From the NCBI GenBank assembly GCA_011523825.1, contig WTFX01000026.1, positions 268,321 to 332,320 of the forward strand: a stretch of DNA of 64,000 bases, written 5' to 3'. Below, one piece after another: positions 13,724 through 22,303 of the stretch. How positions within the stretch are numbered: position 1 is the stretch's first letter; the number at the start of each line of letters is the position of its first letter. The notes beneath the pieces are model-generated. The model was not told where the DNA came from. It made no database searches and worked only from the letters and a program-made list of their open reading frames with translations. The translations under genes and the position numbers were made by a program. The DNA is from Microthrixaceae bacterium (GTDB lineage Bacteria; Actinomycetota; Acidimicrobiia; Acidimicrobiales; Poriferisodalaceae).

Positions 13724-13912
13724 GCGGCGCAGCTCCCTCTTCAGCGGCGGTTTGCGACGGAGTCAGGCACGCAGCCGTCGAGCGGCTGCATTCCCGGCAG
13801 CGGACGATAGTTGCGCTGCGCATCCTGCGCCGCACTGGCAGCGGTGAAGTCGCTGAGAAGTCTCAGCGCGAACCGGCAATCATTGCGGCCGAAGCGATGC
13901 GAGGAGCAGGTC
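13724..13912. promoter_or_regulatory. Divergent intergenic region, Mo-hydroxylase operon versus MDR reductase
   Basis: 189 bp between two divergent starts. The one clear structure is a perfect hairpin, GCAGCCG (13771-13777), TCGAG loop, CGGCTGC (13783-13789), which could be an operator or leader hairpin. A minus-strand TATCGT lies near 13808, but no convincing -35 was found for either side. Confidence 0.3.
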
Positions 13913-14938
13913 ATGGCCGTTGCGATGGGGTCTGGACGGGTGTCGGACTGTGTGGTGGTAGCGAAGGTGCCCGACGGGCCGCTCAGTACCGAGCACTTCG
14001 CGCTGCAGACCGAAGAGGTGCCCGATCCCGGACCGGGCGAAGTGCTGGTGCGGGTGCAGGCCATCACCATCGGCGCGGGGCAGCGCGCCGGGCTGCAGGG
14101 CAGCGCCAGCTACGCAGGTGCTCCCCAAGCGGGGGTGGTCATGGGGGGCACCGGCGCGGGCATAGTTGAGACGTCAAATTCAGCCAGTATCAGCGTGGGC
14201 GACATAGTGGTGGGCCGGACCGGCTGGCGCCGCCATGCCGTGCTGGATGCTAACGAAGTGCAAGTGGCCGACAGCGCCCTCGACCCGGCCGTGCACCTCG
14301 GCGTGCTCGGCAACAACGGCCTCACCGCCTACTTCGGGCTGCTGGATGTCGGCAGGCCGGAGGCGGGCGAGACCGTGGTGGTGTCGGCCGCTGCGGGCTC
14401 AGTTGGCCACATCGTCGGCCAGATCGCCAAAGCGCAGGACTGCCGGGTGGTGGGTGTTGCCGGCTCCGATGAGAAATGTGCGCTGCTGGTCGACGAGATC
14501 GGCTTCGATGTCGCGATCAACCGCCATTCGCCGGATTTCCGGGCCGAGTTCCGGGCGGCCACGCCCGACCGCATCAACGTGTACTTCGACAACACCGGCG
14601 GCGAGATCCTGGGCTCAGCGCTGTTCCGCATGGCCACGTTCGGCCGCATCGTCTGCTGCGGTGCCGTGTCGGCGTATGACACCGCCAACCCCGACCCCAG
14701 CCCGCGGGGCATCCCGGGCCTGCTCGTGAACAACCAGGTGCGCATGCAGGGCTTCATCGTGTTCTCCTACGCCGACCGCTACGACGAGGCACGAGCGCAG
14801 ATGAGCGCATGGATCGACGCGGGCTCGCTCGTGCCCCGCCACGTCACCTACGACGGTCTCGAATCGGCCGGCCGAGCGTTCGTGGACTTGCTGGGCGGAC
14901 GCACCGTCGGCACCACCATCGTCCGTCTCGGCGACTGA
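13913..14938 (+). CDS. Zinc-independent MDR-family NADP-dependent oxidoreductase
   Basis: 341 residues. It belongs to the medium-chain dehydrogenase/reductase group that reduces conjugated carbonyls with NADPH (prostaglandin reductase or CurA type). Evidence: an N-terminal GroES-like domain with PGPGEVLVRVQAITIG and no zinc-ligand pattern, then the Rossmann segment ETVVVSAAAGSVGHIVGQIA, a YFDNTGGEILGSAL motif, and C-terminal SYADRYDEARAQM. The ATG at 13913 is chosen because GAGGAGCAGG sits 3 bp upstream and the next 34 upstream codons do not look like protein. It stands alone, divergent from the Mo-hydroxylase operon. The substrate is unknown. Confidence 0.88.
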   Translation: MAVAMGSGRVSDCVVVAKVPDGPLSTEHFALQTEEVPDPGPGEVLVRVQAITIGAGQRAGLQGSASYAGAPQAGVVMGGTGAGIVETSNSASISVGDIVVGRTGWRRHAVLDANEVQVADSALDPAVHLGVLGNNGLTAYFGLLDVGRPEAGETVVVSAAAGSVGHIVGQIAKAQDCRVVGVAGSDEKCALLVDEIGFDVAINRHSPDFRAEFRAATPDRINVYFDNTGGEILGSALFRMATFGRIVCCGAVSAYDTANPDPSPRGIPGLLVNNQVRMQGFIVFSYADRYDEARAQMSAWIDAGSLVPRHVTYDGLESAGRAFVDLLGGRTVGTTIVRLGD

Positions 14939-14983
14939 GCCCGAGACCGCTCGCGCTCACTCATCCATGAACACGGCTCTCAC

Positions 14984-14989
14984 TAGGCT
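14984..14989 (+). promoter_or_regulatory. -10 box TAGGCT of the desaturase-GH3 operon (leaderless start)
   Basis: TAGGCT ends 6 bp before the GTG start at 14996, so transcription would begin at or next to the start codon. The same layout is seen before glmS and truA. No convincing -35 is present. Confidence 0.4.
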
Positions 14990-14995
14990 CGGGCT

Positions 14996-15937
14996 GTGGT
15001 GGCTGGCGAGCCGGATCTGACAGCGCACGGCCGCTCGGCAGGTCTCGGTTGGGTCGCGGTGCGAGCCTCCTATCCCCTCGTGATCTTGGGCGGCATCGCG
15101 ATCTACACGGTGCTGGCGCTGTGGGGTGTGCCAGTCGCCGTCGCCTCGTATGCGGCGGTGCTCGTCGGCGCCGGGTTGGTGACGCTCCATGAGATCGTGC
15201 TGCCCTACCGTGGCGAATGGCGGCCCGAGGGCGGCGACCTGCGTGCCGATGTGGCGTTCATGGTGACCGTGCAGGTGGTGCTGCCGTTGCTGCTGTCGCT
15301 GGCGGCAATCACGGCATTCGCTGGCTGGCTCAAAGAGGGCGACCTGACGCTCGGAGGTCTGTGGCCGCACTCGTGGCCCGTCTGGCTGCAAGCGGCGCTG
15401 ATGCTGGTCGTCGCCGACTTCTTCCGGTACTGGCTGCACCGCGCCTTTCACCGTTCGCCGTTCATGTGGCGGTGGCACGCCGTGCACCATTCCCCGCACC
15501 GCTTGTACTGGCTGAACGTGGGACGCTTCCATCCTGCCGAAAAGGCAGTTCAATACTGCGTGGATGCCCTGCCGTTCGTTCTCGTGGGAGTTGGCGCCGA
15601 GGTGCTGGCGGCCTATTTCGTCTTCTACGCGTTGAACGGCTTCTACCAGCACTCCAACTGCGACGTACGCCTAGGGTGGCTGAACTACCTCATCAGCGGC
15701 CCCGAACTGCACCGCTGGCATCACTCGGAGCTGCCAGCGGAATCCGATCACAACTACGGCAACAACCTCATCATCTGGGACGTGCTGTTCGGGACTCGGT
15801 TCCTGCCCGCCGACGCCGCTGTCGACCGGCTCGGGCTGCTGAACCGCGAGTATCCGTCGGGCTTCGTCGCCCAGATGCGCACCCCGTTGGTCCGAGGCCT
15901 CGACAAGCAGACGACGCCCGCGGCAATCTCGAAGTGA
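14996..15937 (+). CDS. Sterol desaturase / fatty acid hydroxylase family membrane protein
   Basis: 313 residues. An integral-membrane di-iron oxygenase of the sterol desaturase superfamily. The histidine clusters are complete: HRAFHRSPFMWRWHAVHHSPH (HX3H and HX2HH) and ELHRWHH (HX2HH), with an additional NH-type site at YQHSN. Hydrophobic segments lie at about 25-60, 85-110 and 130-150, with another near 200. The GTG start is used because it directly follows a -10 box. It is the first gene of a four-gene operon: its stop overlaps the GH3-gene GTG (GTGA). The real substrate (sterol, hopanoid, carotenoid or acyl lipid) is not indicated by sequence. Confidence 0.88.
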   Translation: MVAGEPDLTAHGRSAGLGWVAVRASYPLVILGGIAIYTVLALWGVPVAVASYAAVLVGAGLVTLHEIVLPYRGEWRPEGGDLRADVAFMVTVQVVLPLLLSLAAITAFAGWLKEGDLTLGGLWPHSWPVWLQAALMLVVADFFRYWLHRAFHRSPFMWRWHAVHHSPHRLYWLNVGRFHPAEKAVQYCVDALPFVLVGVGAEVLAAYFVFYALNGFYQHSNCDVRLGWLNYLISGPELHRWHHSELPAESDHNYGNNLIIWDVLFGTRFLPADAAVDRLGLLNREYPSGFVAQMRTPLVRGLDKQTTPAAISK

Positions 15938-17634
15938 CGGACGGATTCAGCTACCGCATGCTGCGGGCCGGCTTGGCCGCGACCAGCGGGCGCACATACC
16001 GCAGCCTCCTCGGTGCCTGCGCGGATCCGAGGGCGGCGCAGGATCAGGTGTTGCAGCGCATCCTCTCCGACAACGCGGGCACCAGATTCGGCGCCGCTCA
16101 CCGCTTCGGTTCGATCGCCGGCTTCGACGACTACCGCCGGGCCGTGCCGGTGCAAACCTACGAAGACCTGCGGGAAGCCATCGAGCTGCAGGAGGCCACC
16201 GGCGCGCCGTACCTGACGGCGAGCAAGCCGGTCTATTACAACCAGACCAGTGGCACTGTCGCGGAACCGAAGAACATCCCGCTGACCAAAGCCGGCTTGG
16301 CGCGCATACAGCGCCTGCAACGGCTCGCGGCCTACACCCTGTCGAGGCGCACGTCGGCTCTCGGCGGCAAGGTGTTCGTGGTGAGCGGTGCTGCGCACGA
16401 GGGCACCATGCCGGCCGGCACGCCGTTCGGCTCGGCCTCAGGGCTGCTGTACGCAAGCCAGGGCAAGCTGCTGCGCCGCCGGTACGTGCTGCCCGCGTCG
16501 GTCTCCGACATCGCCGACTACGACGCCCGGTACCTGGCCATGGCGGTGCTGGGTGCCGCTGACGCCTCGGTCACCACGATGGCGACCGCGAACCCGTCGA
16601 CGTTCATACGGCTGATGGATGTGTTCAATGCTTCCGCTGACGTCGTGCTCGACGCGGTGGCCACCGGGAGACTGCCGGCGGGCTGCCGCCCGGAGGGACA
16701 CAGCGATGTGCCGAGCTTCCGTGCAGACCCGGGACGTGCGTCAGCTCTCCGCCGGCGCCTCGAGACGGCAGGAAGACTCACCTATGCCGACATCTGGAGC
16801 GACCTGCGTGCGGTGGTGACCTGGACCGGGGGGAGCTGCGGTCTGGCGATCGAGCGTCTGCAGCCGATGCTGACCGACGGCTGCCCGGTGTTCGAGCTCG
16901 GATACCTGGCCAGCGAGGTGAGCGGCACTGTCAACATCGATCCCCTCGACGGCTCGTGCGTCGCGACCCTGCAGGACAACTTCTTCGAGTTTGCCGATCG
17001 GGACGATTGGGAGGCGGCAGCGGACGATCCGGACCGCGGTTTGCAGACCGGCACGCTCGCCGACCTCGAAGCCGGGCGTGACTACTACGTGATCGTGACC
17101 ACGGCCGATGGCCTGTACCGCTACGACATGAACGACATCGTTCGGGTGACGGGTTTCGTCGACCGCACGCCGGTCCTGTCCTTCGTCCAGAAGGGCAAGG
17201 GCGTCACCAGCATCACGGGCGAGAAGCTCTATGAGTTCCAGGTCATGTCGGCCGTGACCGCAGCGGTCGCCGAACTGGGCACGGTCTCACCGTTCTTCAT
17301 CATGCTGGCCGATGTCGCAGAGGCCGGTTACACGCTGCATGCGGAGCTGGCGAGCACCCCGGTCCGCGAGCAGAGGGCCGACTTCGCAGGCGACCTGGCG
17401 GCCGGCGTCGAACGAGCACTGCGGCAGGTCAACGTCGAGTACAGCGCCAAACGAGCCAGCGGCCGGCTGGACCCGCTGCGCGTCCAACTCCTTGCGTCGG
17501 GAGCCGGTGACGCATTCCGGAGGCAGCGCGTGGCCGACGGCCAACGCGACGTGCAGTTCAAGTACCTCCGGCTGCAATACAGCACCGAATGCACGTTTCG
17601 CTTCGACGATTTTGCTATCCCGGCCTCTGACTGA
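15934..17634 (+). CDS. GH3-family acyl-adenylate / amide synthetase
   Basis: 566 residues, the size of plant and bacterial GH3 proteins. GH3 enzymes adenylate a carboxylic acid and conjugate it to an amine, often an amino acid. The ATP-loop YYNQTSGTVAEPKNIPLT lies at about 101-118, followed by ELGYLASEV, a YRYDMNDIVRVTGF motif and the GVTSITGEKLYE hinge region, all GH3 landmarks. The GTG at 15934 overlaps the upstream stop. ATG at 15958 is an alternative that removes only 8 residues. Sitting between a membrane hydroxylase and an enolase-superfamily enzyme, it suggests synthesis of an amide-linked metabolite. Neither acid nor amine can be named. Confidence 0.85.
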   Translation: MTDGFSYRMLRAGLAATSGRTYRSLLGACADPRAAQDQVLQRILSDNAGTRFGAAHRFGSIAGFDDYRRAVPVQTYEDLREAIELQEATGAPYLTASKPVYYNQTSGTVAEPKNIPLTKAGLARIQRLQRLAAYTLSRRTSALGGKVFVVSGAAHEGTMPAGTPFGSASGLLYASQGKLLRRRYVLPASVSDIADYDARYLAMAVLGAADASVTTMATANPSTFIRLMDVFNASADVVLDAVATGRLPAGCRPEGHSDVPSFRADPGRASALRRRLETAGRLTYADIWSDLRAVVTWTGGSCGLAIERLQPMLTDGCPVFELGYLASEVSGTVNIDPLDGSCVATLQDNFFEFADRDDWEAAADDPDRGLQTGTLADLEAGRDYYVIVTTADGLYRYDMNDIVRVTGFVDRTPVLSFVQKGKGVTSITGEKLYEFQVMSAVTAAVAELGTVSPFFIMLADVAEAGYTLHAELASTPVREQRADFAGDLAAGVERALRQVNVEYSAKRASGRLDPLRVQLLASGAGDAFRRQRVADGQRDVQFKYLRLQYSTECTFRFDDFAIPASD

Positions 17635-17653
17635 ACCTCGGCGAGGTGAGTGC

Positions 17654-18784
17654 GTGCAGATCCGTCACCTGGAGACGTTCACCTTCCCCGTGCCGTTCAA
17701 GCGCGTGTTCCGGCATGCCTCCGCCAGCCGTCGCCACGCCGAGAACCTCATCGTGGCGGCGCACGCTGACGATGGGACGACCGGCTACGGGGAGGGATGC
17801 CCGCGGCTCTATGTCACTGGGGAAGCTGTCCCCGGCTGCGCTGCGTTCGTCAACGAGCACGCTGTGTCGTTCTGCGCGACCGTCGCGAGCGTCGACGACC
17901 TGCGTGCCTGGATCGATGCTCATCGCGACGCCATCGATGAGAACCCGGCCGCATTCTGCGCTATGGAGATCGCCGCCCTCGACTTGCTGGGCAAGGCGAA
18001 CGGCTGCAACATCGAGCAGTTGCTGGGCGTCGCATCAGGCCCGCCCGACGTGGCCTATTCCGCTGTCCTCGGCGACATGCCGCTGCCGCTGTATCGATGG
18101 CAGCTGCGCGGGTTCCGGGAGCGGGGCTTCACTGACTTCAAGGTGAAGCTCTCGGGCTCGCCGCGGCGTGATCGCGCCAAGCTGACCCCGTTCGGCTCCC
18201 GCGCTTCGACTCCCGCGACGGTTCGTCTCGATGCGAACAATCTCTGGGAGACGCCCGAGCAGTGCACAGAGCACCTGGCCGCCTTGGGCGATGTCGCGTT
18301 TGCGATTGAGGAACCGCTGCGGGCAGGTGACATCGACGGGTGCATGCGTGTCGCGCAGCAGTGCCGGATACAGATCATCGCTGACGAAAGCCTGCGGCGC
18401 ATTGAGCAGCTGGAAGCCTTGGAGGCGCCGTCGTCGTGGATCGTCAACGTGCGCGTGTCGAAGATGGGCGGGATCATCAGGTCGCTCGACGTCGTAGCCG
18501 CTGCCGCACGGGCTGGCATTGACGTCATCGTCGGTTGCCAGGTGGGGGAGACGAGCTTGCTCACCCGTGCAGCGCTCGCCGTGATCGCGAGCGCTCCAGG
18601 CGCCGTCGTCGGGGCAGAAGGCGCCTTCGGCACGCACCTGCTGGCCCGCGATCTCACCGATCGGACGATCATGTGGGATCACGGGGGGCTGCTGCGCGGC
18701 CGGGACGTGCCCGATCGCAGCGGCGGCGGATTGGGTCTGCGGCTCGACCCCGCAGCCGTGCTGGTGCCACAGGAGGGCACATGA
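17654..18784 (+). CDS. Enolase-superfamily enzyme, muconate-lactonizing subgroup
   Basis: 376 residues. Members abstract a proton next to a carboxylate, giving racemisation, cycloisomerisation or dehydration. The catalytic set of the muconate-lactonizing subgroup is visible: K163-V-K165, magnesium ligands D193 (RLDANN), E219 (IEEPL) and D244 (IADES), and the opposite lysine K270 (VRVSKMGG). The capping domain starts QIRHLETFTFPVPFKRVF. GTG at 17654 follows a GAGG site by 7 bp. The upstream open frame shadows the GH3 gene. An epimerase acting on an amino-acid or amide compound would fit the GH3 partner, but this is inference. Confidence 0.85.
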   Translation: MQIRHLETFTFPVPFKRVFRHASASRRHAENLIVAAHADDGTTGYGEGCPRLYVTGEAVPGCAAFVNEHAVSFCATVASVDDLRAWIDAHRDAIDENPAAFCAMEIAALDLLGKANGCNIEQLLGVASGPPDVAYSAVLGDMPLPLYRWQLRGFRERGFTDFKVKLSGSPRRDRAKLTPFGSRASTPATVRLDANNLWETPEQCTEHLAALGDVAFAIEEPLRAGDIDGCMRVAQQCRIQIIADESLRRIEQLEALEAPSSWIVNVRVSKMGGIIRSLDVVAAAARAGIDVIVGCQVGETSLLTRAALAVIASAPGAVVGAEGAFGTHLLARDLTDRTIMWDHGGLLRGRDVPDRSGGGLGLRLDPAAVLVPQEGT

Positions 18785-19239
18785 GCGACAGCCGCTTTGC
18801 TGCAGCGAGCCTCGCGCTGGGTCTCGCATTCCTGGCTCGAGTCGCAGGTCAGGCAGTGCAGCGCTGGTGGGGCTTCGGCTTCCTGCCCTCCCAGGACGCC
18901 TGGCAGGGCAGCAGCCTGCCGTTTCCGGCACTGTTCACGGCCCAAGTCGTGATCTTGGTGATCATCGCAACCGCAACGTTGCGGATGCGCGCGGGTCGGA
19001 GCATTTTCGGACGGCGCTGGGTGAGGCCGATCGCCTGGTTCGGGGCGCTGTACCTCACCGTGATGGCGGCTCGGCTGGTCATCGGGCTCCTCGGCGATGC
19101 TGGGGCACTCGGCGACGACAGCTTCGCTGCGGGGAAGTGGTTCACGGCCTACCTGCCGACGTCATTCCACCTGGTGTTGGCACTCGAGGTGATGGTGTTC
19201 GCGGCCTACCAGCGAAGCCGTCCCCAGCACTTGGATTGA
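18781..19239 (+). CDS. Small integral membrane protein of unknown function
   Basis: 152 residues, not recognised. About four hydrophobic segments are visible: 8-24 (AASLALGLAFLARVAG), 48-65 (FPALFTAQVVILVIIATATL), 80-102 (PIAWFGALYLTVMAARLVIGL) and 127-145 (FHLVLALEVMVFAAYQ). No catalytic motif is seen. The ATG overlaps the stop of the enolase-superfamily gene (ATGA), so it is the translationally coupled fourth member of the operon. A membrane anchor, or a transporter for the product of the pathway, are possibilities only. The rplC promoter begins 12 bp after its stop. Confidence 0.75.
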   Translation: MSDSRFAAASLALGLAFLARVAGQAVQRWWGFGFLPSQDAWQGSSLPFPALFTAQVVILVIIATATLRMRAGRSIFGRRWVRPIAWFGALYLTVMAARLVIGLLGDAGALGDDSFAAGKWFTAYLPTSFHLVLALEVMVFAAYQRSRPQHLD

Positions 19240-19250
19240 GCGCACCGGGG

Positions 19251-19279
19251 TTGGGGGAGTAGGGGACCCTCGGTAGCCT
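19251..19279 (+). promoter_or_regulatory. Predicted promoter of the rplC operon
   Basis: TTGGGG (19251-19256) and TAGCCT (19274-19279) with a 17 bp spacer, the same layout as the rpsL and tuf promoters. It explains how rplC onward is expressed although rpsJ lies about 9.8 kb away. The predicted transcription start is near 19286. Confidence 0.65.
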
Positions 19280-19285
19280 GCTTCA

Positions 19286-19510
19286 TTCGCGGCGCGGACT
19301 TCCTGCGCCGAACTGACGTCCGGCAAGGCCGGATGCCTCCCCGCAACGGGTCGGGTGTTCGGAACCGGTCGGCACAACCTCCAGAACCGCTCCGCCGGCA
19401 CAGCCGTGCGGAGCGTTCGCATGGCGGCCCGCTGAGCGGGAAGCCGAGGGGACAACTGCTCGCTGTGCGGGCAGTGGGATGCACGGCGAAAGCACGAGAG
19501 AGACGCGCAC
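19286..19510 (+). promoter_or_regulatory. Structured 5' leader of rplC
   Basis: About 225 nt without a gene. Hairpins in order: TCCGGC/GCCGGA (19319-19333); CGCTCCGC-CGGC with ACA loop and GCCG-T-GCGGAGCG, a 12 bp stem with one bulged T (19388-19415); CCCGC/GCGGG (19428-19440). A weaker ACTGC/GCAGT stem follows. Long structured leaders of S10-type operons in other bacteria bind a ribosomal protein for feedback control, so a similar role is plausible, but no known leader family was recognised. Confidence 0.45.
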
Positions 19511-20212
19511 ATGGCCAACAGGGCGCTCGTCGCCACCAAGGTCGGCATGACACAGCTCTGGGACGACGACAACCGCGTCGTCCCGGTCACTGTGCTGCGC
19601 GTCGATGACTGCCGGGTCACCCAGGTGCGCACCAACGAGCAAGACGGCTACACCGCGGTGCAGGTCACCTACGGCCACCGCGAGGCCCGCAAGGTCAACA
19701 AACCCACCAACGGTCACTATGAGCGAGCCGGGATCGACCCTGGCGTACGGCTCGTAGAGCTGCGGCTCGACGATGTGAGCGAAGTATCGGTCGGCACCGA
19801 ATTGGGTGCCGACCTTTTCAGTCCTGGAGAGCTCGTCGATGTGACAGCCACCTCCAAAGGCAAGGGCTTCGCCGGCACCATGAAGCGGCACAACTTCTCG
19901 GGCCAGCGCGCCAGCCACGGCGCGCATCGGGTTCATCGGGCCCCCGGCGCCATCGGCGCCTGCGCCACGCCCTCGCGGGTGTTCAAGGGCACCCGCATGG
20001 CCGGCCGCATGGGCGGCGAGAAGGTCACCACGCTCAACCTCGCAGTCGTCGAGGCCGACGCCGAACGCGGCCTGCTGCTGGTGCGGGGCTCGGTCCCCGG
20101 GCCCAAGGGCGGCACGGTCGTCGTCCGCAACGCAGTCAAAGCGCCGCAAGGCGCGTCGAACAGCGCAGCGCCGCAAGGCGCGTCAAACAGCGCAGCGCGG
20201 GCTGAGGTCTGA
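19511..20212 (+). CDS. rplC: 50S ribosomal protein L3 (uL3)
   Basis: 233 residues, slightly longer than usual. uL3 initiates 50S assembly and reaches the peptidyl-transferase centre. Conserved blocks: [51 protein letters not shown] and [16 protein letters not shown]. The C-terminal tail is unusual: the nonapeptide APQGASNSA occurs twice in tandem before ARAEV, encoded by a 27 nt direct repeat. It is now the first gene of the S10 block, with its own promoter and long leader. Confidence 0.97.
   Translation: MANRALVATKVGMTQLWDDDNRVVPVTVLRVDDCRVTQVRTNEQDGYTAVQVTYGHREARKVNKPTNGHYERAGIDPGVRLVELRLDDVSEVSVGTELGADLFSPGELVDVTATSKGKGFAGTMKRHNFSGQRASHGAHRVHRAPGAIGACATPSRVFKGTRMAGRMGGEKVTTLNLAVVEADAERGLLLVRGSVPGPKGGTVVVRNAVKAPQGASNSAAPQGASNSAARAEV
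20141..20194 (+). repeat. 27 nt tandem duplication in the rplC 3' end
   Basis: Two copies (20141-20167 and 20168-20194) differ at one silent base. Each contains a perfect GCGCC/GGCGC stem closed by a GCAA tetraloop and encodes APQGASNSA. The unit is a multiple of three, so the frame is kept. Confidence 0.9.
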
Positions 20213-20223
20213 GGTCGATTCTC

Positions 20224-20886
20224 ATGACGCTCACGCTTGACGTTCGCACCCCCGACGGCGGCACCGCCGGCACCGTGGAGCTCGACGAGGCCATCTTCGG
20301 CATCGAGCCGAACATGGCGGCGCTGCATCAGGCCGTCACGGCTCAACGGGCCGCCCGCCGCAGCGGCTCTCACAGCACCCTCACCCGTGCCGAAGTCCGT
20401 GGCGGCGGCGCGAAGCCGTGGCGGCAGAAGGGCACCGGTCGGGCTCGTCACGGTTCGATCCGCTCGCCGCAGTGGGTCGGCGGCGGCGTGGCCCACGGTC
20501 CCAAGCCGCGCGATTACCGCCAGAAGGTGAACCGCAAGACCGTGCGGCTGGCGCTTCGCTCCGCTCTCAGCGACCGGGCTCGCAGCGAACGCGTGATGGT
20601 CATCGACGAGTGGAGCTTTGCCCAGCCACGCACGAAAGATGCCATTGCCGTGCTCGAGAACCTGTCCCTGTCCGGACAGGTTCTGCTGGTTCTGGGTGAC
20701 AGCCCGGAACACCGGACTGCCGATCGCAGTTTCCGCAACCTCCCGTCGGTGCGCGCGGTCAGCACGGCTGAGCTGAATGCCTACGACATCCTGCGCTCGG
20801 ACTGGCTGGTCTTCACCCGCGACACCCTGCCCACCAGCACTGGGCCCGCGACGAACGGAGCAGCGAGCGGGGAGGATGACCAGTGA
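20224..20886 (+). CDS. rplD: 50S ribosomal protein L4 (uL4)
   Basis: 220 residues, usual length. uL4 lines the peptide exit tunnel and in some bacteria represses its own operon. The tunnel loop with GGGAKPWRQKGTGRARHGS and SPQWVGGGVAHGP is intact. The C-terminus has a short variable tail ([17 protein letters not shown]). It starts 11 bp after rplC, and its stop overlaps the GTG of rplW, so the genes are coupled. Confidence 0.97.
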   Translation: MTLTLDVRTPDGGTAGTVELDEAIFGIEPNMAALHQAVTAQRAARRSGSHSTLTRAEVRGGGAKPWRQKGTGRARHGSIRSPQWVGGGVAHGPKPRDYRQKVNRKTVRLALRSALSDRARSERVMVIDEWSFAQPRTKDAIAVLENLSLSGQVLLVLGDSPEHRTADRSFRNLPSVRAVSTAELNAYDILRSDWLVFTRDTLPTSTGPATNGAASGEDDQ

Positions 20887-21173
20887 AGGATCCCCGCGAT
20901 GTGCTGATTGCTCCCGTCATCTCGGAGAAGTCGTATGACTTCCTCGAAGAGGGCATCTACGTGTTCCGCGTGCACCCCTCCGCAAGCAAGCCGGAGATCC
21001 GCCAGGCGGTCGAGGAGATCTTCGACGTCAAGGTCGCCAAGGTCAACACGCTGAATCGCAAGGGCAAGAAGCGGCGCAACCGTCGCAACAACACCGTCGG
21101 CAAGCGGCCGGACACCAAGCGGGCCATCGTCACCCTCGTCGAGGGCGACTCGATCCAGATCTTCAATTCCTAG
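20883..21173 (+). CDS. rplW: 50S ribosomal protein L23 (uL23)
   Basis: 96 residues, standard. uL23 sits at the exit of the peptide tunnel and docks trigger factor and SRP. It shows [40 protein letters not shown] and the basic [21 protein letters not shown] loop. The GTG start overlaps the rplD stop (GTGA). Confidence 0.97.
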   Translation: MKDPRDVLIAPVISEKSYDFLEEGIYVFRVHPSASKPEIRQAVEEIFDVKVAKVNTLNRKGKKRRNRRNNTVGKRPDTKRAIVTLVEGDSIQIFNS

Positions 21174-21183
21174 GCGGGGCGTC

Positions 21184-22020
21184 ATGGGCATTCGAGTACG
21201 CAAGCCGACCAGTCCCGGCCGAAGGTTTCAGACGGTCTCGGATTTTGCCGACATCACCGCGACCAAGCCCGAGCGCTCGCTCATCGCCAAGCAGCACTCC
21301 ACCGGCGGTCGCAATAACTACGGCCGCAAGACCTCCCGGCACCGTGGCGGCGGCCACAAGCAGCGCTACCGGGTGATCGACTTCCGGCGCAACAAGGACG
21401 GTGTGCCCGCCACGGTCGCCACCATCGAGTACGACCCCAACCGCAACGCACGCATCGCGCTGCTGCACTATCACGACGGCGAGAAACGCTACATCCTGGC
21501 GCCGGCGGGGCTGGAGGTGGGCGACAAGCTAGCCAATGGCGCCCAGGCGGAAGTGCGTGTCGGCAACGCCATGCCGTTGCGCTACGTGCCGGTCGGCACC
21601 ACCGTGCACAACGTGGAGCTCAAGCCAGGCGCCGGCGGCCGGATGGCCCGCTCGGCCGGCGCCAGCGTGCAGCTCGTGGCCAAGGAGGGCGCGTACGCCA
21701 CCTTGCGGCTGCCGTCCACCGAGATGCGCCGGGTGCCGATCGACTGCCGGGCCACCATCGGCTCGGTGGGCAATGCCGAGGCCGACCTCATCAAGATCGG
21801 CAAGGCCGGCCGGAACCGCTACAAGGGCGTCCGGCCCCAGACCCGTGGCGTGGCCATGAACCCGGTCGACCATCCCCTCGGCGGGGGCGAGGGCAAGTCG
21901 TCGGGCGGGCGCCATCCGGTGTCGCCGTGGGGCAAGCCCGAAGGCCGCACCCGCTCCAAGAACCGCAAGTCCAACGACCTCATCGTCCGCCGCCGCCGGA
22001 CGCGCGGGTCCCGGAGGTAG
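21184..22020 (+). CDS. rplB: 50S ribosomal protein L2 (uL2)
   Basis: 278 residues, standard. uL2 is needed for subunit joining and peptidyl-transferase activity. Conserved features include the SH3/OB regions around [20 protein letters not shown] and the C-terminal segment [18 protein letters not shown], which holds the functional histidine. The tail ends [15 protein letters not shown]. It lies 10 bp after rplW and 4 bp before rpsS, as in the usual S10 order. Confidence 0.98.
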   Translation: MGIRVRKPTSPGRRFQTVSDFADITATKPERSLIAKQHSTGGRNNYGRKTSRHRGGGHKQRYRVIDFRRNKDGVPATVATIEYDPNRNARIALLHYHDGEKRYILAPAGLEVGDKLANGAQAEVRVGNAMPLRYVPVGTTVHNVELKPGAGGRMARSAGASVQLVAKEGAYATLRLPSTEMRRVPIDCRATIGSVGNAEADLIKIGKAGRNRYKGVRPQTRGVAMNPVDHPLGGGEGKSSGGRHPVSPWGKPEGRTRSKNRKSNDLIVRRRRTRGSRR

Positions 22021-22024
22021 AGCG

Positions 22025-22303
22025 ATGCCGCGCAGTCTCAAGAAGGGCCCGTTCGTCGACGATCACCTGCTCTCAAAGGTCGACGAACTCAACGAGAGCG
22101 GTGAGCGCAAGGTCATCAAGACGTGGAGCCGGCGCTCCACGATCATCCCCGAGATGATCGGTCACACCATCGCGGTTCATGACGGGCGCAAGCACCTGCC
22201 GGTGTACGTGACCGAGTCGATGGTGGGCCACAAGCTCGGCGAGTTCGCCCCGACCCGGACATTCAAGTTCCACGCCGGCCAGGAGAGAGGCGGTCGGCGA
22301 TGA
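22025..22303 (+). CDS. rpsS: 30S ribosomal protein S19 (uS19)
   Basis: 92 residues, standard. uS19 lies in the 30S head near the A-site. It begins [19 protein letters not shown] and carries [21 protein letters not shown] and [18 protein letters not shown], all conserved. The last 58 bases of the gene (from 22246) plus the following 7 bases are present a second time, as a diverged copy just downstream, before rplV. Confidence 0.98.
   Translation: MPRSLKKGPFVDDHLLSKVDELNESGERKVIKTWSRRSTIIPEMIGHTIAVHDGRKHLPVYVTESMVGHKLGEFAPTRTFKFHAGQERGGRR

Noticed and set aside
15217..15933. N-terminal extension of the GH3 protein
   Set aside because: The frame is open for 239 codons before 15934, but this stretch is a shadow of the sterol-desaturase gene and resembles no protein. 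The GTG overlap at 15934 is a better start.
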